DNA of 64,000 nt from Oasisia sp. SBJ-2009 (lineage: Eukaryota > Annelida > Polychaeta > Sabellida > Siboglinidae). The notes under the pieces are model-generated. The model was given only the letters and a program-made list of their open reading frames with translations, was not told the origin of the DNA and made no database searches. How positions within the stretch are numbered: position 1 is the stretch's first letter; each line of letters starts with the position of its first letter. The position numbers and the translations under genes are program-made. This document shows positions 12,251 to 27,000 of this stretch, piece after piece. The stretch is taken from contig OZ024857.1 in assembly GCA_964017155.1 (NCBI GenBank), positions 34,059,042 to 34,123,041 on the forward strand, given 5' to 3'.

Positions 12251-15238
12251 ACCCAACCTCCCCAAATCACCCAACCTCCCCACTCCACTCAATCTCCCCA
12301 CTCCACCCAACCTCCTCACTCCACCCAACCTCCCCACTTCACCCAACCTCCCCAGAGCACCCAACCTCCCCACTCCACCGAACCTCCCCACTCCACCCAA
12401 CCTCCCCTCTCCACCCAACCTCCCCACTTAACCCAACCTCCTCACTCCACGCAACCTCCCCACCCCGCCCAAACTCCCCTCTCCAACCAACCTCCCCACT
12501 TCACCCAACCTCCCCACTTCACGCAACCTCCGCACTCCACACAACTTCCGCACTCCACCCAACCTCCCCACTCCACCCAACTTCCCCACTTCACCCAACC
12601 TCCCCACTCCACCCAACCTCCTCACTCCACCCAACCTCCCCACTTCACCCAACATCCCCAGAGCATCCAACCTCCCCACACCACGCAACCTCCCCACTCC
12701 ACCCAACCTCCCCACCCCGCCCAAACTCCCCTCTCCACCCAACCTCCCCACTTCACCCAACCTCCCCACATCACCGAAACTCCCCACTCTCCCCACTTCA
12801 CCCAACCTCCACACTTCACCCAACCTCCCAACTCCACCCAACCTCCCCACTTCACCAAACCTCCGCATTCCATCCAACCTCCGCACGCCACCCAACCTCC
12901 GCACTCGAACCAACTTCCGCACTCCACCCAACCTCCGCACTCCACCCTACTTCCGCACTCCACCCAACTTCCGCACTCCACCCAACTTCCGCACTCCATC
13001 CAACCCCCGCACTCCACCCAACCTCCGCACTCCACACAACTTCCGCACTCCACCCAACCTCCCCACTCCACCCAACCTCCCCACTTCACCGAACCTCCCC
13101 ACACCACCCAACCTCCCCACCCCACGCAACCTCCCCACTCCACCTAACCTCCGTCCTCCACCCAACCTCCGCACTCCACACAACTTCCGCACTCCACCCA
13201 ACTTCCCCACTTCACCCAACCTCCCCACTTCACCCAACCTCCCCACTCCACCCAACCTCCCCACTTCACCCAACCTTCGGACTTCATCAAACCTCCGCAC
13301 TCCACCCAATCTCCGCACTCCACCCAACTTCCGCACTCCACCCAACTTCCGCACTCCACCCAACCTCCGCACTCCACACAACTTCCCCACTTCATGCAAC
13401 CTCCCCACTCAACCCAACCTCCCCACTTCACCCAACATCCCCACTTCACCCAACCTCCCCACATCACCCAACCTCCCCACTCCACCTAACCTCCGTCCTC
13501 CACCCAACCTCCGCCCTCCACCAAACCTCCCCACTCCACCCAACTTCCACACTTCACCCAACCTCCCCACTCCACCCAACCTCCTCTCTCCACCCAACCT
13601 CCCCACTCCACCCAACATCCCCAGAGCACCCAACCTCCCCACTCCACGCAACCTCCCCACTTCACCCAACCTCTCCACTTCACCCAACCTCCCCACTTCA
13701 CCCAACCTCCCCAGAGCACCCAACCTCCCCACTCCACCGAACCTCCCCACTCCACCCAACCTCCCCTCTCCACCCAACCTCCCCACTTAACCCAACCTCC
13801 CCACTCCACGCAACCTCCCCACCCCGCCCAAACTCCCCTCTCCACCCAACCTCCCCACTTCACCCAACCTCCCCACTTCACCCAACCTCCGCACTCCACA
13901 CAACTTCCGCACTCCACCCAACCTCCCCACTCCACCCAACTTCCCCACTTCACCCAACCTCCCCACTCCACCCAACCTCCTCACTCCACCCAACCTCCCC
14001 ACTTCACCCAACCTCCCCACTTCACCCAACCTCCGCACTCCACACAACTTCCGCACTCCACCCAACCTCCCCACTCCACCCAACCTCCCCACTTCACCCA
14101 ACCTCCCCAGAGCACCCAACCTCCCCACCCCGCCCAAACTCCCCTCTCCACCCAACCTCCCCACTTCACCCAACCTCCCCACATCACCGAAACTCCCCAC
14201 TCTCCCCACTTCACCCAACCTCCCCACTCCACCCAACCTCCCCACTTCACCCAACCTTCGCACTTCATCCAACCTCCCCACTCCACCCAACCTCCCCACT
14301 TCACCCAACCTTCGGACTTCATCCAACCTCCGCACTCCACCCAATCTCCGCACTCCACCCAACTTCCGCACTCCACCCAACCTCCCCACTCCACCCAACC
14401 TCCCCACTTCACCCAACCTCCCCAGAGCACCCAACCTCCCCACTCCACCGAACCTCCCCACTCCTCCCAACCTCCCCTCTCCACCCAACCTCCCCACTTA
14501 ACCCAACTTCCCCACTCCACGCAACCTCCCCACCCCGCCCAAACTCCCCTCTCCACCCAACCTCCCCACTTCACCCAACCTCCCCACTTCACCCAACCTC
14601 CGCACTCCACACAACTTCCCCCCTTCACACAACCTCCCCACTCAACCCAACCTCCCCACTTCACCCAACCTCCCCATTTCACCCAACCTCCCCACATCAC
14701 CCAACCTCCCCACTACACCCAAACTCCCCAAATCACCCAACGTCCCCACTCCACTCAAATTCCCCATTCCACCCATCCTCCTCACTCCACCCAACCTCCC
14801 CACTCCACCCAACCTCCCCACTCCACCCAACCTCCCAACTCCACCCAACCTCCCCACTTCACCAAACCTCCGCATTCCAACCAACCTCCGCACGCCACCC
14901 AACCTCCGCACTCGAACCAACTTCCGCACTCCACCCAACCTCCGCACTCCACCCAACTTCCGCACTCCACCCAACTTCCGCACTCCACCCAACCTCCGCA
15001 CTCCACACAACTTCCCCACTTCATACAACCTCCCCACTCAACCCAACCTCCCCACTTCACCCAACATCCCCACTTCACCCAACCTCCCCAAATCACCCAA
15101 CCTCCCCACTCCACTCAATCTCCCCACTCCACCCAACCTCCTCACTCCACCCAACCTCCCCACTTCACCCAACCTCCCCAGAGCACCCAACCTCCCCACT
15201 CCATCGAACCTCCCCACTCCACACAACCTCCCCTCTCC

Positions 15239-15255
15239 ACCCAACCTCCCACTTC
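15239..15255. repeat. 17-bp monomer (-1 bp, private)
   Basis: acccaacctcccacttc lacks one C of the CCCC run. Related copies (for example at 18,918) have the full 18-mer. The minus-strand reading frame slips here yet stays open. Confidence 0.88.
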
Positions 15256-16776
15256 ACCCAACCTCCACACATCACCCAACCTCCCCACTCCACCCAACCT
15301 ACCCAAATCACCCAACCTCCCCACTCCACCCAACCTCCCCACTTCACCCAACCTTCGCACTTCATCCAACCTCCGCACTCCACCCAATCTCCGCATTCCA
15401 CCCAACCTCCCCACTTCACCCAACCTTCGCACTTCATCCAACCTCCGCACTCCACCCAATCTCCGCACTCCACCCAACTTCCGCACTCCACCCAACTTCC
15501 GCACTCCACCCAACCTCCGCACTCCACACAACTTCCCCACTTCATACAACCTCCCCACTCAACCCAACCTCCCCACTTCACCCAACATCCCCACTTCACC
15601 CAACCTCCCCACATCACCCAACCTCCCCACTCCACCTAACCTCCGTCCTCCACCCAACCTCCGCCCTCCACCAAACCTCCCCACTCCACCCAACTTCCCC
15701 ACTTCACCCAACCTCCCCACTCCACCCAACCTCCTCACTCCACCCAACCTCCCCACTCCACCCAACATCCCCAGAGCACCCAACCTCCCCACTCCACGCA
15801 ACCTCCCCACTTCACCCAAGCTCCCAACTTCACCCAACCTCCCCAAATCACCCAACCTCCCCACTCCACTCAATCTCCCCACTCCACCCAACCTCCTCAC
15901 TCCACCCAACCTCCCCACTTCACCCAACCTCCCCAGAGCACCCAACCTCCCCACTCCACCGAACCTCCCCACTCCACCCAACCTCCCCTCTCCACCCAAC
16001 CTCCCCACTTAACCCAACCTCCTCACTCCACGCAACCTCCCCACCCCGCCCAAACTCCCCTCTCCACCCAACCTCCCCACTTCACCCAACCTCCCCACTT
16101 CACGCAACCTCCGCACTCCACACAACTTCCGCACTCCACCCAACCTCCCCACTCCACCCAACTTCCCCACTTCACCCAACCTCCCCACTCCACCCAACCT
16201 CCTCACTCCACCCAACCTCCCCACTTCACCCAACATCCCCACCCCGCCCAAACTCCCCTCTCCACCCAACCTCCCCACTTCACCCAACCTCCCCACATCA
16301 CCGAAACTCCCCACTCTCCCCACTTCACCCAACCTCCCCACTCCACCCAACCTCCCCACTTCACCCAACCTTCGCACTTCATCCAACCTCCGCACTCCAC
16401 CCAACCTCCGCACTCCACCCAACTTCCGCACTCCACCCAACTTCCGCACTCCACCCAACCTCCGCACTCCACACAACTTCCCCACTTCATACAACCTCCC
16501 CACTCAACCCAACCTCCCCACTTCACCCAACATCCCCACTTCACCCAACCTCCCCACATCACCCAACCTCCCCACTCCACCCAACCTCCCCAAATCACCC
16601 AACCTCCCTACTCCACTCAATCTCCCCACTCCACCCAACTTCCTCACTCCACCCAACCTCCCCACTTCACCCAACCTCCCCAGAGCACCCAACCTCCCCA
16701 CTCCACCGAACCTACCCACTCCTCCCAACCTCCCCTCTCCACCCAACCTCCCCACTTAACCCAACTTCCCCACTCC

Positions 16777-16793
16777 ACGCAACCTCCCCACCC
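16777..16793. repeat. 17-bp monomer (-1 bp, private)
   Basis: acgcaacctccccaccc lacks one C of the run that precedes gcccaaactcc in all other copies seen. It is either a true slippage event or a homopolymer sequencing error. Confidence 0.85.
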
Positions 16794-17857
16794 GCCCAAA
16801 CTCCCCTCTCCACCCAACCTCCCCACTTCACCCAACCTCCCCACTTCACCCAACCTCCGCACTCCACACAACTTCCCCACTTCACACAACCTCCCTACTC
16901 AACCCAACCTCCCCACTTCACCCAACCTCCCCATTTCACCCAACCTCCCCACATCACCCAACCTCCCCACTACACCCAACCTCCCCAAATCACCCAACGT
17001 CCCCACTCCACTCAGATTCCCCATTCCACCCATCCTCCTCACTCCACCCAACCTCCCCACTCCACCCAACCTCCCCACTCCACCCAACCTCCCAACTCCA
17101 CCCAACCTCCCCACTTCACCAAACCTCCGCATTCCAACCAACCTCCGCACGCCACCCAACCTCCGCACTCGAACCAACTTCCGCACTCCACCCAACTTCC
17201 GCACTCCACCCAACCTCCGCACTCCACACAACTTCCCCACTTCATACAACCTCCCCACTCAACCCAACCTCCCCACTTCACCCAACATCCCCACTTCACC
17301 CAACCTCCCCACATCACCCAACCTCCCCACTCCACCCAACCTCCCCAAATCACCCAACCTCCCCAAATCACCCAACGTCCCCATTCCACTCAAATTCCCC
17401 ATTCCACCCATCCTCCTCACTCCACCCAACCTCCCCACTTCACCCAACCTCCCCAGAGCACCCAACCTCCCCACTCCACCGAACCTCCCCACTCCACCCA
17501 ACCTCCCCTCTCCACCCAACCTCCCCACTTAACCCAACCTCCCCACTCCACGCAACCTCCCCACCCCGCCCAAACTCCCCTCTCCACCCAACCTCCCCAC
17601 TTCACCAAACCTCCGCATTCCAACCAACCTCCGCACGCCACCCAACCTCCGCACTCGAACCAACTTCCGCACTCCACCCAACTTCCGCACTCCACCCAAC
17701 CTCCGCACTCCACACAACTTCCCCACTTCATACAACCTCCCCACTCAACCCAACCTCCCCACTTCACCCAACATCCCCACTTCACCCAACCTCCCCACAT
17801 CACCCAACCTCCCCACTCCACCCAACCTCCCCAAATCACCCAACCTCCCCACTCCAC

Positions 17858-20165
17858 TCAACCTCCCCTCTCCACCCAACCTCCCCACTTAACCCAACCT
17901 CCCCACTCCACGCAACCTCCCCACCCCGCCCAAACTCCCCTCTCCACCCAACCTCCCCACTTCACCCAACCTCCCCACTTCACCCAACCTCCGCACTCCA
18001 CACAACTTCCGCACTCCACCCAACCTCCCCACTCCACCCAACCTCCCCACTTCACCCAACCTCCCCAGAGCACCCAACCTCCCCACTCCACCGAACCTCC
18101 CCACTCCTCCCAACCTCCACTCTCCACCCAACCTCCCCACTTAACCCAACTTCCCCACTCCACGCAACCTCCCCACCCCGCCCAAACTCCCCTCTCCACC
18201 CAACCTCCCCACTTCACCCAACCTCCCCACTTCACCCAACCTCCGCACTCCACACAACTTCCCCACTTCACACAACCTCCCCACTCAACCCAACCTCCCC
18301 ACTTCACCCAACCTCCCCATTTCACCCAACCTCCCCACATCACCCAACCTCCCCACTACACCCAACCTCCCCAAATCACCCAACGTCCCCACTCCACTCA
18401 AATTCCCCATTCCACCCATCCTCCTCGCTCCACCCAACCTCCCCACTCCACCCAACCTTTCCACTCCACCCAACCTCCCAACTCCACCCAACCTCCCCAC
18501 TTCACCAAACCTCCGCTTTCCAACCAACCTCCGCACGCCACCCAACCTCCGCACTCGAACCAACTTCCGCACTCCACCCAACCTCCGCACTCCACCCAAC
18601 TTCCGCACTCCACCCAACTTCCGCACTCCACCCAACCTCCGCACTCCACACAACTTCCCCACTTCATACAACCTCCCCACTCAACCCAACCTCCCCACTT
18701 CACCCAACATCCCCACTTCACCCAACCTCCCCACATCACCCAACCTCCCCACTCCACCCAACCTCCCCAAATCACCCAACCTCCCCACTCCACTCAATCT
18801 CCCCACTCCACTCAACCTCCTCACTCCACCCAACCTCCCCACTTCACCCAACCTCCCCAGAGCACCCAACCTCCCCTCTCCATCGAACCTCCCCACTCCA
18901 CACAACCTCCCCTCTCCACCCAACCTCCCCACTTCACCCAACCTCCCCACATCACCCAACCTCCCCACTCCACCCAACCTACCCAAATCACCCAACCTCC
19001 CCACTCCACCCAACCTCCCCACTTCACCCAACCTTCGCACTTCATCCAACCTCCGCACTCCACCCAATCTCCGCACTCCACCCAACTTCCGCACTCCACC
19101 CAACTTCCGCACTCCACCCAACCTCCGCACTCCACACAACTTCCCCACTTCATACAACCTCTCCACTCAACCCAACCTCCCCACTTCACCCAACATCCCC
19201 ACTTCACCCAACCTCCCCACATCACCCAACCTCCCCACTCCACCTAACCTCCGTCCTCCACCCAACCTCCGCCCTCCACCAAACCTCCCCACTCCACCCA
19301 ACTTCCCCACTTCACCCAACCTCCCCACTCCACCCAACATCCTCACTCCACCCAACCTCCCCACTCCACCCAACATCCCCAGAGCACCCAACCTCCCCAC
19401 TCCACGCAACCTCCCCACTTCACCCAAGCTCCCAACTTCACCCAACCTCCCCAAATCACCCAACCTCCCCACTCCACTCAATCTCCCCACTCCACCCAAC
19501 CTCCTCACTCCACCCAACCTCCCCACTTCACCTAACCTCCCCAGAGCACCCAACCTCCCCACTCCACCGAACCTCCCCACTCCACCCAACCTCCCCTCTC
19601 CACCCAACCTCCCCACTTAACCCAACCTCCCCACTCCACGCAACCTCCCCACCCCGCCCAAACTCCCCTCTCCACCCAACCTCCCCACTTCACCCAACCT
19701 CCCCACTTCACGCAACCTCCGCACTCCACACAACTTCCGCACTCCACCCAACCTCCCCACTCCACCCAACTTCCCCACTTCACCCAACCTCCCCACTCCA
19801 CCCAACCTCCTCACTCCACCCAACCTCCCCACTTCACCCAACATCCCCAGAGCATCCAACCTCCCCACACCACGCAACCTCCCCACTCCACCCAACCTCC
19901 CCACCCCGCCCAAACTCCCCTCTCCACCCAACCTCCCCACTTCACCCAACCTCCCCACATCACCGAAACTCCCCACTCTCCCCACTTCACCCAACCTCCC
20001 CACTCCACCCAACCTCCCCACTTCACCCAACCTTCGCACTTCATCCAACCTCCGCACTCCACCCAACCTCCGCACTCCACCCAACTTCCGCACTCCACCC
20101 AACTTCCGCACTCCACCCAACCTCCGCACTCCACACAACTTCCCCACTTCATACAACCTCCCCAC
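17858..20165. repeat. 2.3-kb segment repeated at 31.53, 34.46 and (partly) 36.77 kb
   Basis: Positions 17,889-20,165 match 31,563-33,839 at a constant offset of 13,674 bp, and 34,488-36,764 at 16,599 bp. Part of it (18,285 onward) matches 36,765 onward. Shared rare variants are cctcctcgctcc (18,421), acctttccactcc (18,455), ccgctttcc (18,531), actcaacctcctcactcc (18,807) and aacatcctcactcc (19,337). The distance 13,674 equals 18 x 759 plus 12, and 12 is contributed by the three +4 joints in between. Confidence 0.83.
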
Positions 20166-21825
20166 TCAACCCAACCTCCTCACTTCACCCAACATCCCCA
20201 CTTCACCCAACCTCCCCACATCACCCAACCTCCCCACTCCACCCAACCTCCCCAAATCACCCAACCTCCCCACTCCACTCAATCTCCCCACTCCACCCAA
20301 CCTCCTCACTCCACCCAACCTCCCCACTTCACCCAACCTCCCCAGAGCACCCAACCTCCCCACTCCACCGAACCTCCCCACTCCTCCCAACCTCCACTCT
20401 CCACCCAACCTCCCCACTTAGCCCAACTTCCCCACTCCACGCAACCTCCCCACCCCGCCCAAACTCCCCTCTCCACCCAACCTCCCCACTTCACCCAACC
20501 TCCCCACTTCACCCAACCTCCGCACTCCACACAACTTCCCCACTTCACACAACCTCCCTACTCAACCCAACCTCCCCACTTCACCCAACCTCCCCATTTC
20601 ACCCAACCTCCCCACATCACCCAACCTCCCCACTACACCCAACCTCCCCAAATCACCCAACGTCCCCACTCCACTCAAATTCCCCATTCCACCCATCCTC
20701 CTCACTCCACCCAACCTCCCCACTCCACCCAACCTCCCCACTCCACCCAACCTCCCAACTCCACCCAACCTCCCCACTTCACCAAACCTCCGCATTCCAA
20801 CCAACCTCCGCACGCCACCCAACCTCCGCACTCGAACCAACTTCCGCACTCCACCCAACTTCCGCACTCCACCCAACCTCCGCACTCCACACAACTTCCC
20901 CACTTCATACAACCTCCCCACTCAACCCAACCTCCCCACTTCACCCAACATCCCCACTTCACCCAACCTCCCCACATCACCCAACCTCCCCACTCCACCC
21001 AACCTCCCCAAATCACCCAACCTCCCCACTCCACTCAATCTCCCCACTCCACCCAACCTCCTCACTCCACCCAACCTCCCCACTTCACCCAACCTCCCCA
21101 GAGCACCCAACCTCCCCACTCCACCGAACCTCCCCACTCCACACAACCTCCCCTCTCCACCCAACCTCCCCAATTAACCCAACCTCCCCTCTCCACGCAA
21201 CCTCCCCACCCCGCCCAAACTCCCCTCTCCACCCAACCTCCCCACTTCATCCAACCTCCCCACTTCACCCAACCTCCGCACTCCACACAACTTCCCCACT
21301 TCACACAACCTCCCCACTCAACCCAACCTCCCCACTTCACCCAACCTCCCCATTTCACCCAACCTCCCCACATCACCCAACCTCCCCACTCCACCCAACC
21401 TCCCCAAATCACCCAACGTCCCCATTCCACTCAAATTCCCCATTCCACCCATCCTCCTCACTCCACCCAACCTCCCCACTCCACCCAACCTCCCCACTCC
21501 ACCCAACCTCCCCACATCACCCAACCTCCCTACTTCGCCCAACCTCCCCACTCCACCCAACCTCCGCACTCCACCCAAAGTTCGCACTCAACCCAACCTC
21601 CACACTTCACCCAACCTCCCAACTCCACCCAACCTCCCCACTTCACCAAACCTCCGCATTCCAACCAACCAATCTCCCCACTCCACCCAACCTCCTCACT
21701 CCACCCAACCTCCCCACTTCACCCAACCTCCCCAGAGCACCCAACCTCCCCACTCCACCGAACCTCCCCACTCCACACAACCTCCCCACTCCACCCAACC
21801 TCCCCTCTCCACCCAACCTCCCCAC
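19617..21825. repeat. 2,209-bp HOR, copy 1 (central group)
   Basis: Matches the following 2,209 bp in monomer order. The period is 122 monomers plus one 9-bp half-monomer plus one +4 joint. It carries the 27-bp monomer at 19962, the aatta monomer near 21,171, the aaagttcgcactca monomer near 21,577 and the chimeric joint at 21663. Confidence 0.85.
21663..21684. repeat. 22-bp chimeric monomer (+4 bp joint; 10 copies)
   Basis: Eight bases of an aaccaacctccgcacgcc monomer (aaccaacc) are joined to the last 14 bases of an actcaatctccccactcc monomer (aatctccccactcc), giving 22 bp and a +4 register shift. The joint falls in CAACC/CAAT microhomology. Identical joints start at 23872, 28088, 39144, 40741, 42950, 45159, 48097, 52268 and 59240. 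The same breakpoint in every copy implies one founding event and later amplification, so it works as an ancestry marker. Confidence 0.92.
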
Positions 21826-24034
21826 TTAACCCAACCTCCCCACTCCACGCAACCTCCCCACCCCGCCCAAACTCCCCTCTCCACCCAACCTCCCCACTTC
21901 ACCCAACCTCCCCACTTCACGCAACCTCCGCACTCCACACAACTTCCGCACTCCACCCAACCTCCCCACTCCACCCAACTTCCCCACTTCACCCAACCTC
22001 CCCACTCCACCCAACCTCCTCACTCCACCCAACCTCCCCACTTCACCCAACATCCCCAGAGCATCCAACCTCCCCACACCGAGCAACCTCCCCACTCCAC
22101 CCAACCTCCCCACCCCGCCCAAACTCCCCTCTCCACCCAACCTCCCCACTTCACCCAAACTCCCCACATCACCGAAACTCCCCACTCTCCCCACTTCACC
22201 CAACCTCCCCACTCCACCCAACCTCCCCACTTCACCCAACCTTCGCACTTCATCCAACCTCCGCACTCCACCCAACCTCCGCACTCCACCCAACTTCCGC
22301 ACTCCACCCAACTTCCGCACTCCACCCAACCTCCGCACTCCACACAACTTCCCCACTTCATACAACCTCCCCACTCAACCCAACCTCCCCATTTCACCCA
22401 ACATCCCCACTTCACCCAACCTCCCCACATCACCCAACCTCCCCACTCCACCCAACCTCCCCAAATCACCCAACCTCCCCACTCCACTCAATCTCCCCAC
22501 TCCACCCAACCTCCTCACTCCACCCAACCTCCCCACTTCACCCAACCTCCCCAGAGCACCCAACCTCCCCACTCCACCGAACCTCCCCACTCCTCCCAAC
22601 CTCCACTCTCCACCCAACCTCCCCACTTAGCCCAACTTCCCCACTCCACGCAACCTCCCCACCCCGCCCAAACTCCCCTCTCCACCCAACCTCCCCACTT
22701 CACCCAACCTCCCCACTTCACCCAACCTCCGCACTCCACACAACTTCCCCACTTCACACAACCTCCCTACTCAACCCAACCTCCCCACTTCACCCAACCT
22801 CCCCATTTCACCCAACCTCCCCACATCACCCAACCTCCCCACTACACCCAACCTCCCCAAATCACCCAACGTCCCCACTCCACTCAAATTCCCCATTCCG
22901 CCCATCCTCCTCACTCCACCCAACCTCCCCACTCCACCCAACCTCCGCACTCCACCCAACCTCCCAACTCCACCCAACCTCCCCACTTCACCAAACCTCC
23001 GCATTCCAACCAACCTCCGCACGCCACCCAACCTCCGCACTCGAACCAACTTCCGCACTCCACCCAACTTCCGCACTCCACCCAACCTCCGCACTCCACA
23101 CAACTTCCCCACTTCATACAACCTCCCCACTCAACCCAACCTCCCCACTTCACCCAACATCCCCACTTCACCCAACCTCCCCACATCACCCAACCTCCCC
23201 ACTCCACCCAACCTCCCCAAATCACCCAACCTCCCCACTCCACTCAATCTCCCCACTCCACCCAACCTCCTCACTCCACCCAACCTCCCCACTTCACCCA
23301 ACCTCCCCAGAGCACCCAACCTCCCCACTCCACCGAACCTCCCCACTCCACACAACCTCCCCTCTCCACCCAACCTCCCCAATTAACCCAACCTCCCCTC
23401 TCCACGCAACCTCCCCACCCCGCCCAAACTCCCCTCTCCACCCAACCTCCCCACTTCATCCAACCTCCCCACTTCACCCAACCTCCGCACTCCACACAAC
23501 TTCCCCACTTCACACAACCTCCCCACTCAACCCAACCTCCCCACTTCACCCAACCTCCCCATTTCACCCAACCTCCCCACATCACCCAACCTCCCCACTC
23601 CACCCAACCTCCCCAAATCACCCAACGTCCCCATTCCACTCAAATTCCCCATTCCACCCATCCTCCTCACTCCACCCAACCTCCCCACTCCACCCAACCT
23701 CCCCACTCCACCCAACCTCCCCACATCACCCAACCTCCCTACTTCGCCCAACCTCCCCACTCCACCCAACCTCCGCACTCCACCCAAAGTTCGCACTCAA
23801 CCCAACCTCCACACTTCACCCAACCTCCCAACTCCACCCAACCTCCCCACTTCACCAAACCTCCGCATTCCAACCAACCAATCTCCCCACTCCACCCAAC
23901 CTCCTCACTCCACCCAACCTCCCCACTTCACCCAACCTCCCCAGAGCACCCAACCTCCCCACTCCACCGAACCTCCCCACTCCACACAACCTCCCCTCTC
24001 CACCCAACCTCCCCACTTAACCCAACCTCCCCAC
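21826..24034. repeat. 2,209-bp HOR, copy 2 (central group)
   Basis: Repeats copy 1 with few point differences, such as caccgagcaacc near 22,078 instead of caccacgcaacc, and tcacccaaac near 22,155. The 27-bp monomer is at 22171 and the joint at 23872. After the joint this copy lacks an extra ccccactcc-type monomer that copy 1 has near 21,785-21,802. Confidence 0.83.
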
Positions 24035-27000
24035 TCCACGCAACCTCCCCACCCCGCCCAAACTCCCCTCTCCACCCAACCTCCCCTCTTCACCCAACCT
24101 CCCCACTTCACCCAACCTCCGCACTCCACACAACTTCCCCACTTCACACAACCTCCCCACTCAACCCAACCTCCCCACTCCACCCAACCTCCCCAAATCA
24201 CCCAACGTCCCCACTCCACTCAAATTCCCCATTCCACCCATCCTCCTCACTCCACCCAACCTCCCCACTCCACCCAACCTCCGCACTCCACCCAAAGTTC
24301 GCACTCAACCCAACCTCCACACTTCACCCAACCTCCCAACTCCACCCAACCTCCCCACTTCACCAAACCTCCGCACTCGAACCAACTTCCGCACTCCACC
24401 CAACCTTCGCACTCCACCCAACTTCCGCACTCCACCCAACTTCCGCACTCCACCCAACTTCCGCACTCCATCCAACCTCCGCACTCCACCCAACCTCCGC
24501 ACTCCACACAACTTCCGCACTCCACCCAACCTCCCCACTCCACCCAACTTCCCCACTTCACCCAACCTCCCCACTCCACCCAACCTCCTCACTCCACCCA
24601 ACCTCCCCACTTCACCCAACCTCCGCACTCCACACAACTTCCCCACTTCACACAACCTCCCCACTCAACCCAACCTCCCCACTTCACCCAACCTCCCCAT
24701 TTCACCCAACCTCCCCACATCACCCAACCTCCCCACTACACCCAACCTCCCCAAATCACCCAACGTCCCCACTCCACTCAAATTCTCCATTCCACCCATC
24801 CTCCTCGCTCCACCCAACCTCCCCACTCCACCCAACCTTTCCACTCCACCCAACCTCCCAACTCCACCCAACCTCCCCACTTCACCAAACCTCCGCTTTC
24901 CAACCAACCTCCGCACGCCACCCAACCTCCGCACTCGAACCAACTTCCGCACTCCACCCAACCTCCGCACTCCACCCAACTTCCGCACTCCACCCAACTT
25001 CCGCACTCCACCCAACCTCCGCACTCCACACAACTTCCCCACTTCATACAACCTCCCCACTCAACCCAACCTCCCCACTTCACCCAACATCCCCACTTCA
25101 CCCAACCTCCCCACATCACCCAACCTCCCCACTCCACCCAACCTCCCCAAATCACCCAACCTCCCCACTCCACTCAATCTCCCCACTCCACCCAACCTCC
25201 TCACTCCACCCAACCTCCCCACTTCACCCAACCTCCCCAGAGCACCCAACCTCCCCACTCCACCGAACCTCCCCACTCCACACAACCTCCCCTCTCCACC
25301 CAACCTCCCCAATTAACCCAACCTCCCCTCTCCACGCAACCTCCCCACCCCGCCCAAACTCCCCTCTCCACCCAACCTCCCCACTTCATCCAACCTCCCC
25401 ACTTCACCCAACCTCCGCACTCCACACAACTTCCCCACTTCACACAACCTCCCCACTCAACCCAACCTCCCCACTTCACCCAACCTCCCCATTTCACCCA
25501 ACCTCCCCACATCACCCAACCTCCCCACTCCACCCAACCTCCCCAAATCACCCAACGTCCCCATTCCACTCAAATTCCCCATTCCACCCATCCTCCTCAC
25601 TCCACCCAACCTCTCCACTCCACCCAACCTCCCCACTCCACCCAACCTCCCCACATCACCCAACCTCCCTACTTCGCCCAACCTCCCCACTCCACCCAAC
25701 CTCCGCACTCCACCCAAAGTTCGCACTCAACCGAACCTCCACACTTCACCCAACCTCCCCTCTCCACCCAACCTCCCCACTTAACCCAACTTCCCCACTC
25801 CACGCAACCTCCCCACCCCGCCCAAACTCCCCTCTCCACCCAACCTCCCCACTTCACCCAACCTCCCCACTTCACCCAACATCCGCACTCCACACAACTT
25901 CCCCACTTCACACAACCTCCCCACTCAACCCAACCTCCCCACTTCACCCAACCTCCCCATTTCACCCAACCTCCCCACATCACCCAACCTCCCCACTACA
26001 CCCAACCTCCCCAAATCACCCAACGTCCCCACTCCACTCAAATTCCCCATTCCACCCATCCTCCTCACTCCACCCAACCTCCCCACTCCACCCAACCTCC
26101 CCACTCCACCCAACCTCCCAACTCCACCCAACCTCCCCACTTCACCAAACCTCCGCATTCCAACCAACCTCCCCTCTCCACCCAACCTCCCCACTTAACC
26201 CAACTTCCCCACTCCACGCAACCTCCCCACCCCGCCCAAACTCCCCTCTCCACCCAACCTCCCCACTTCACCCAACCTCCCCACTTCACCCAACCTCCGC
26301 ACTCCACACAACTTCCCCACTTCACACAACCTCCCTACACAACCCAACCTCCCCACTTCACACAACCTCCCCATTTCACCCAACCTCCCCACATCACCCA
26401 ACCTCCCCACTACACCCAACCTCCCCAAATCACCCAACGTCCCCACTCCACTCAGATTCCCCATTCCACCCATCCTCCTCACTCCACCCAACCTCCCCAC
26501 TCCACCCAACCTCCCCACTCCACCCAACCTCCCAACTCCACCCAACCTCCCCACTTCACCAAACCTCCGCATTCCAACCAACCTCCGCACGCCACCCAAC
26601 CTCCGCACTCGAACCAACTTCCGCACTCCACCCAACTTCCGCACTCCACCCAACCTCCGCACTCCACACAACTTCCCCACTTCATACAACCTCCCCACTC
26701 AACCCAACCTCCCCACTTCACCCAACATCCCCACTTCACCCAACCTCCCCACATCACCCAACCTCCCCACTCCACCCAACCTCCCCAAATCACCCAACCT
26801 CCCCACTCCACTCAATCTCCCCACTCCACCCAACCTCCTCACTCCACCCAACCTCCCCACTTCACCCAACCTCCCCAGAGCACCCAACCTCCCCACTCCA
26901 CCGAACCTCCCCACTCCACACAACCTCCCCTCTCCACCCAACCTCCCCAATTAACCCAACCTCCCCTCTCCACGCAACCTCCCCACCCCGCCCAAACTCC

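Larger units (their letters stand above)
11641..17857. repeat. Mosaic region with shuffled cassettes
   Basis: Cassette parts known from elsewhere occur here in irregular order and length, with many joints. It holds 27-bp monomers at 12773, 14186 and 16300. The ccgtcctcc/ccgccctcc monomer pair occurs at 12052, 13484 and 15634, and a related ccgtcctcc monomer followed by ccgcactcc occurs at 13142. Three of the seven single-base register shifts of the window are here. From 14,642 to about 17,258 the order resembles 18,285-20,921 with offsets that wander between 3,539 and 3,663 bp because whole monomers were gained or lost. I see nothing other than repeat sequence. Confidence 0.75.

Noticed and set aside
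13394..13396. The single ATG noticed on the plus strand (cttcatgcaacc)
   Set aside because: A one-base variant of the common cttcatacaacc monomer. It is isolated, without start context, and not a credible gene start.
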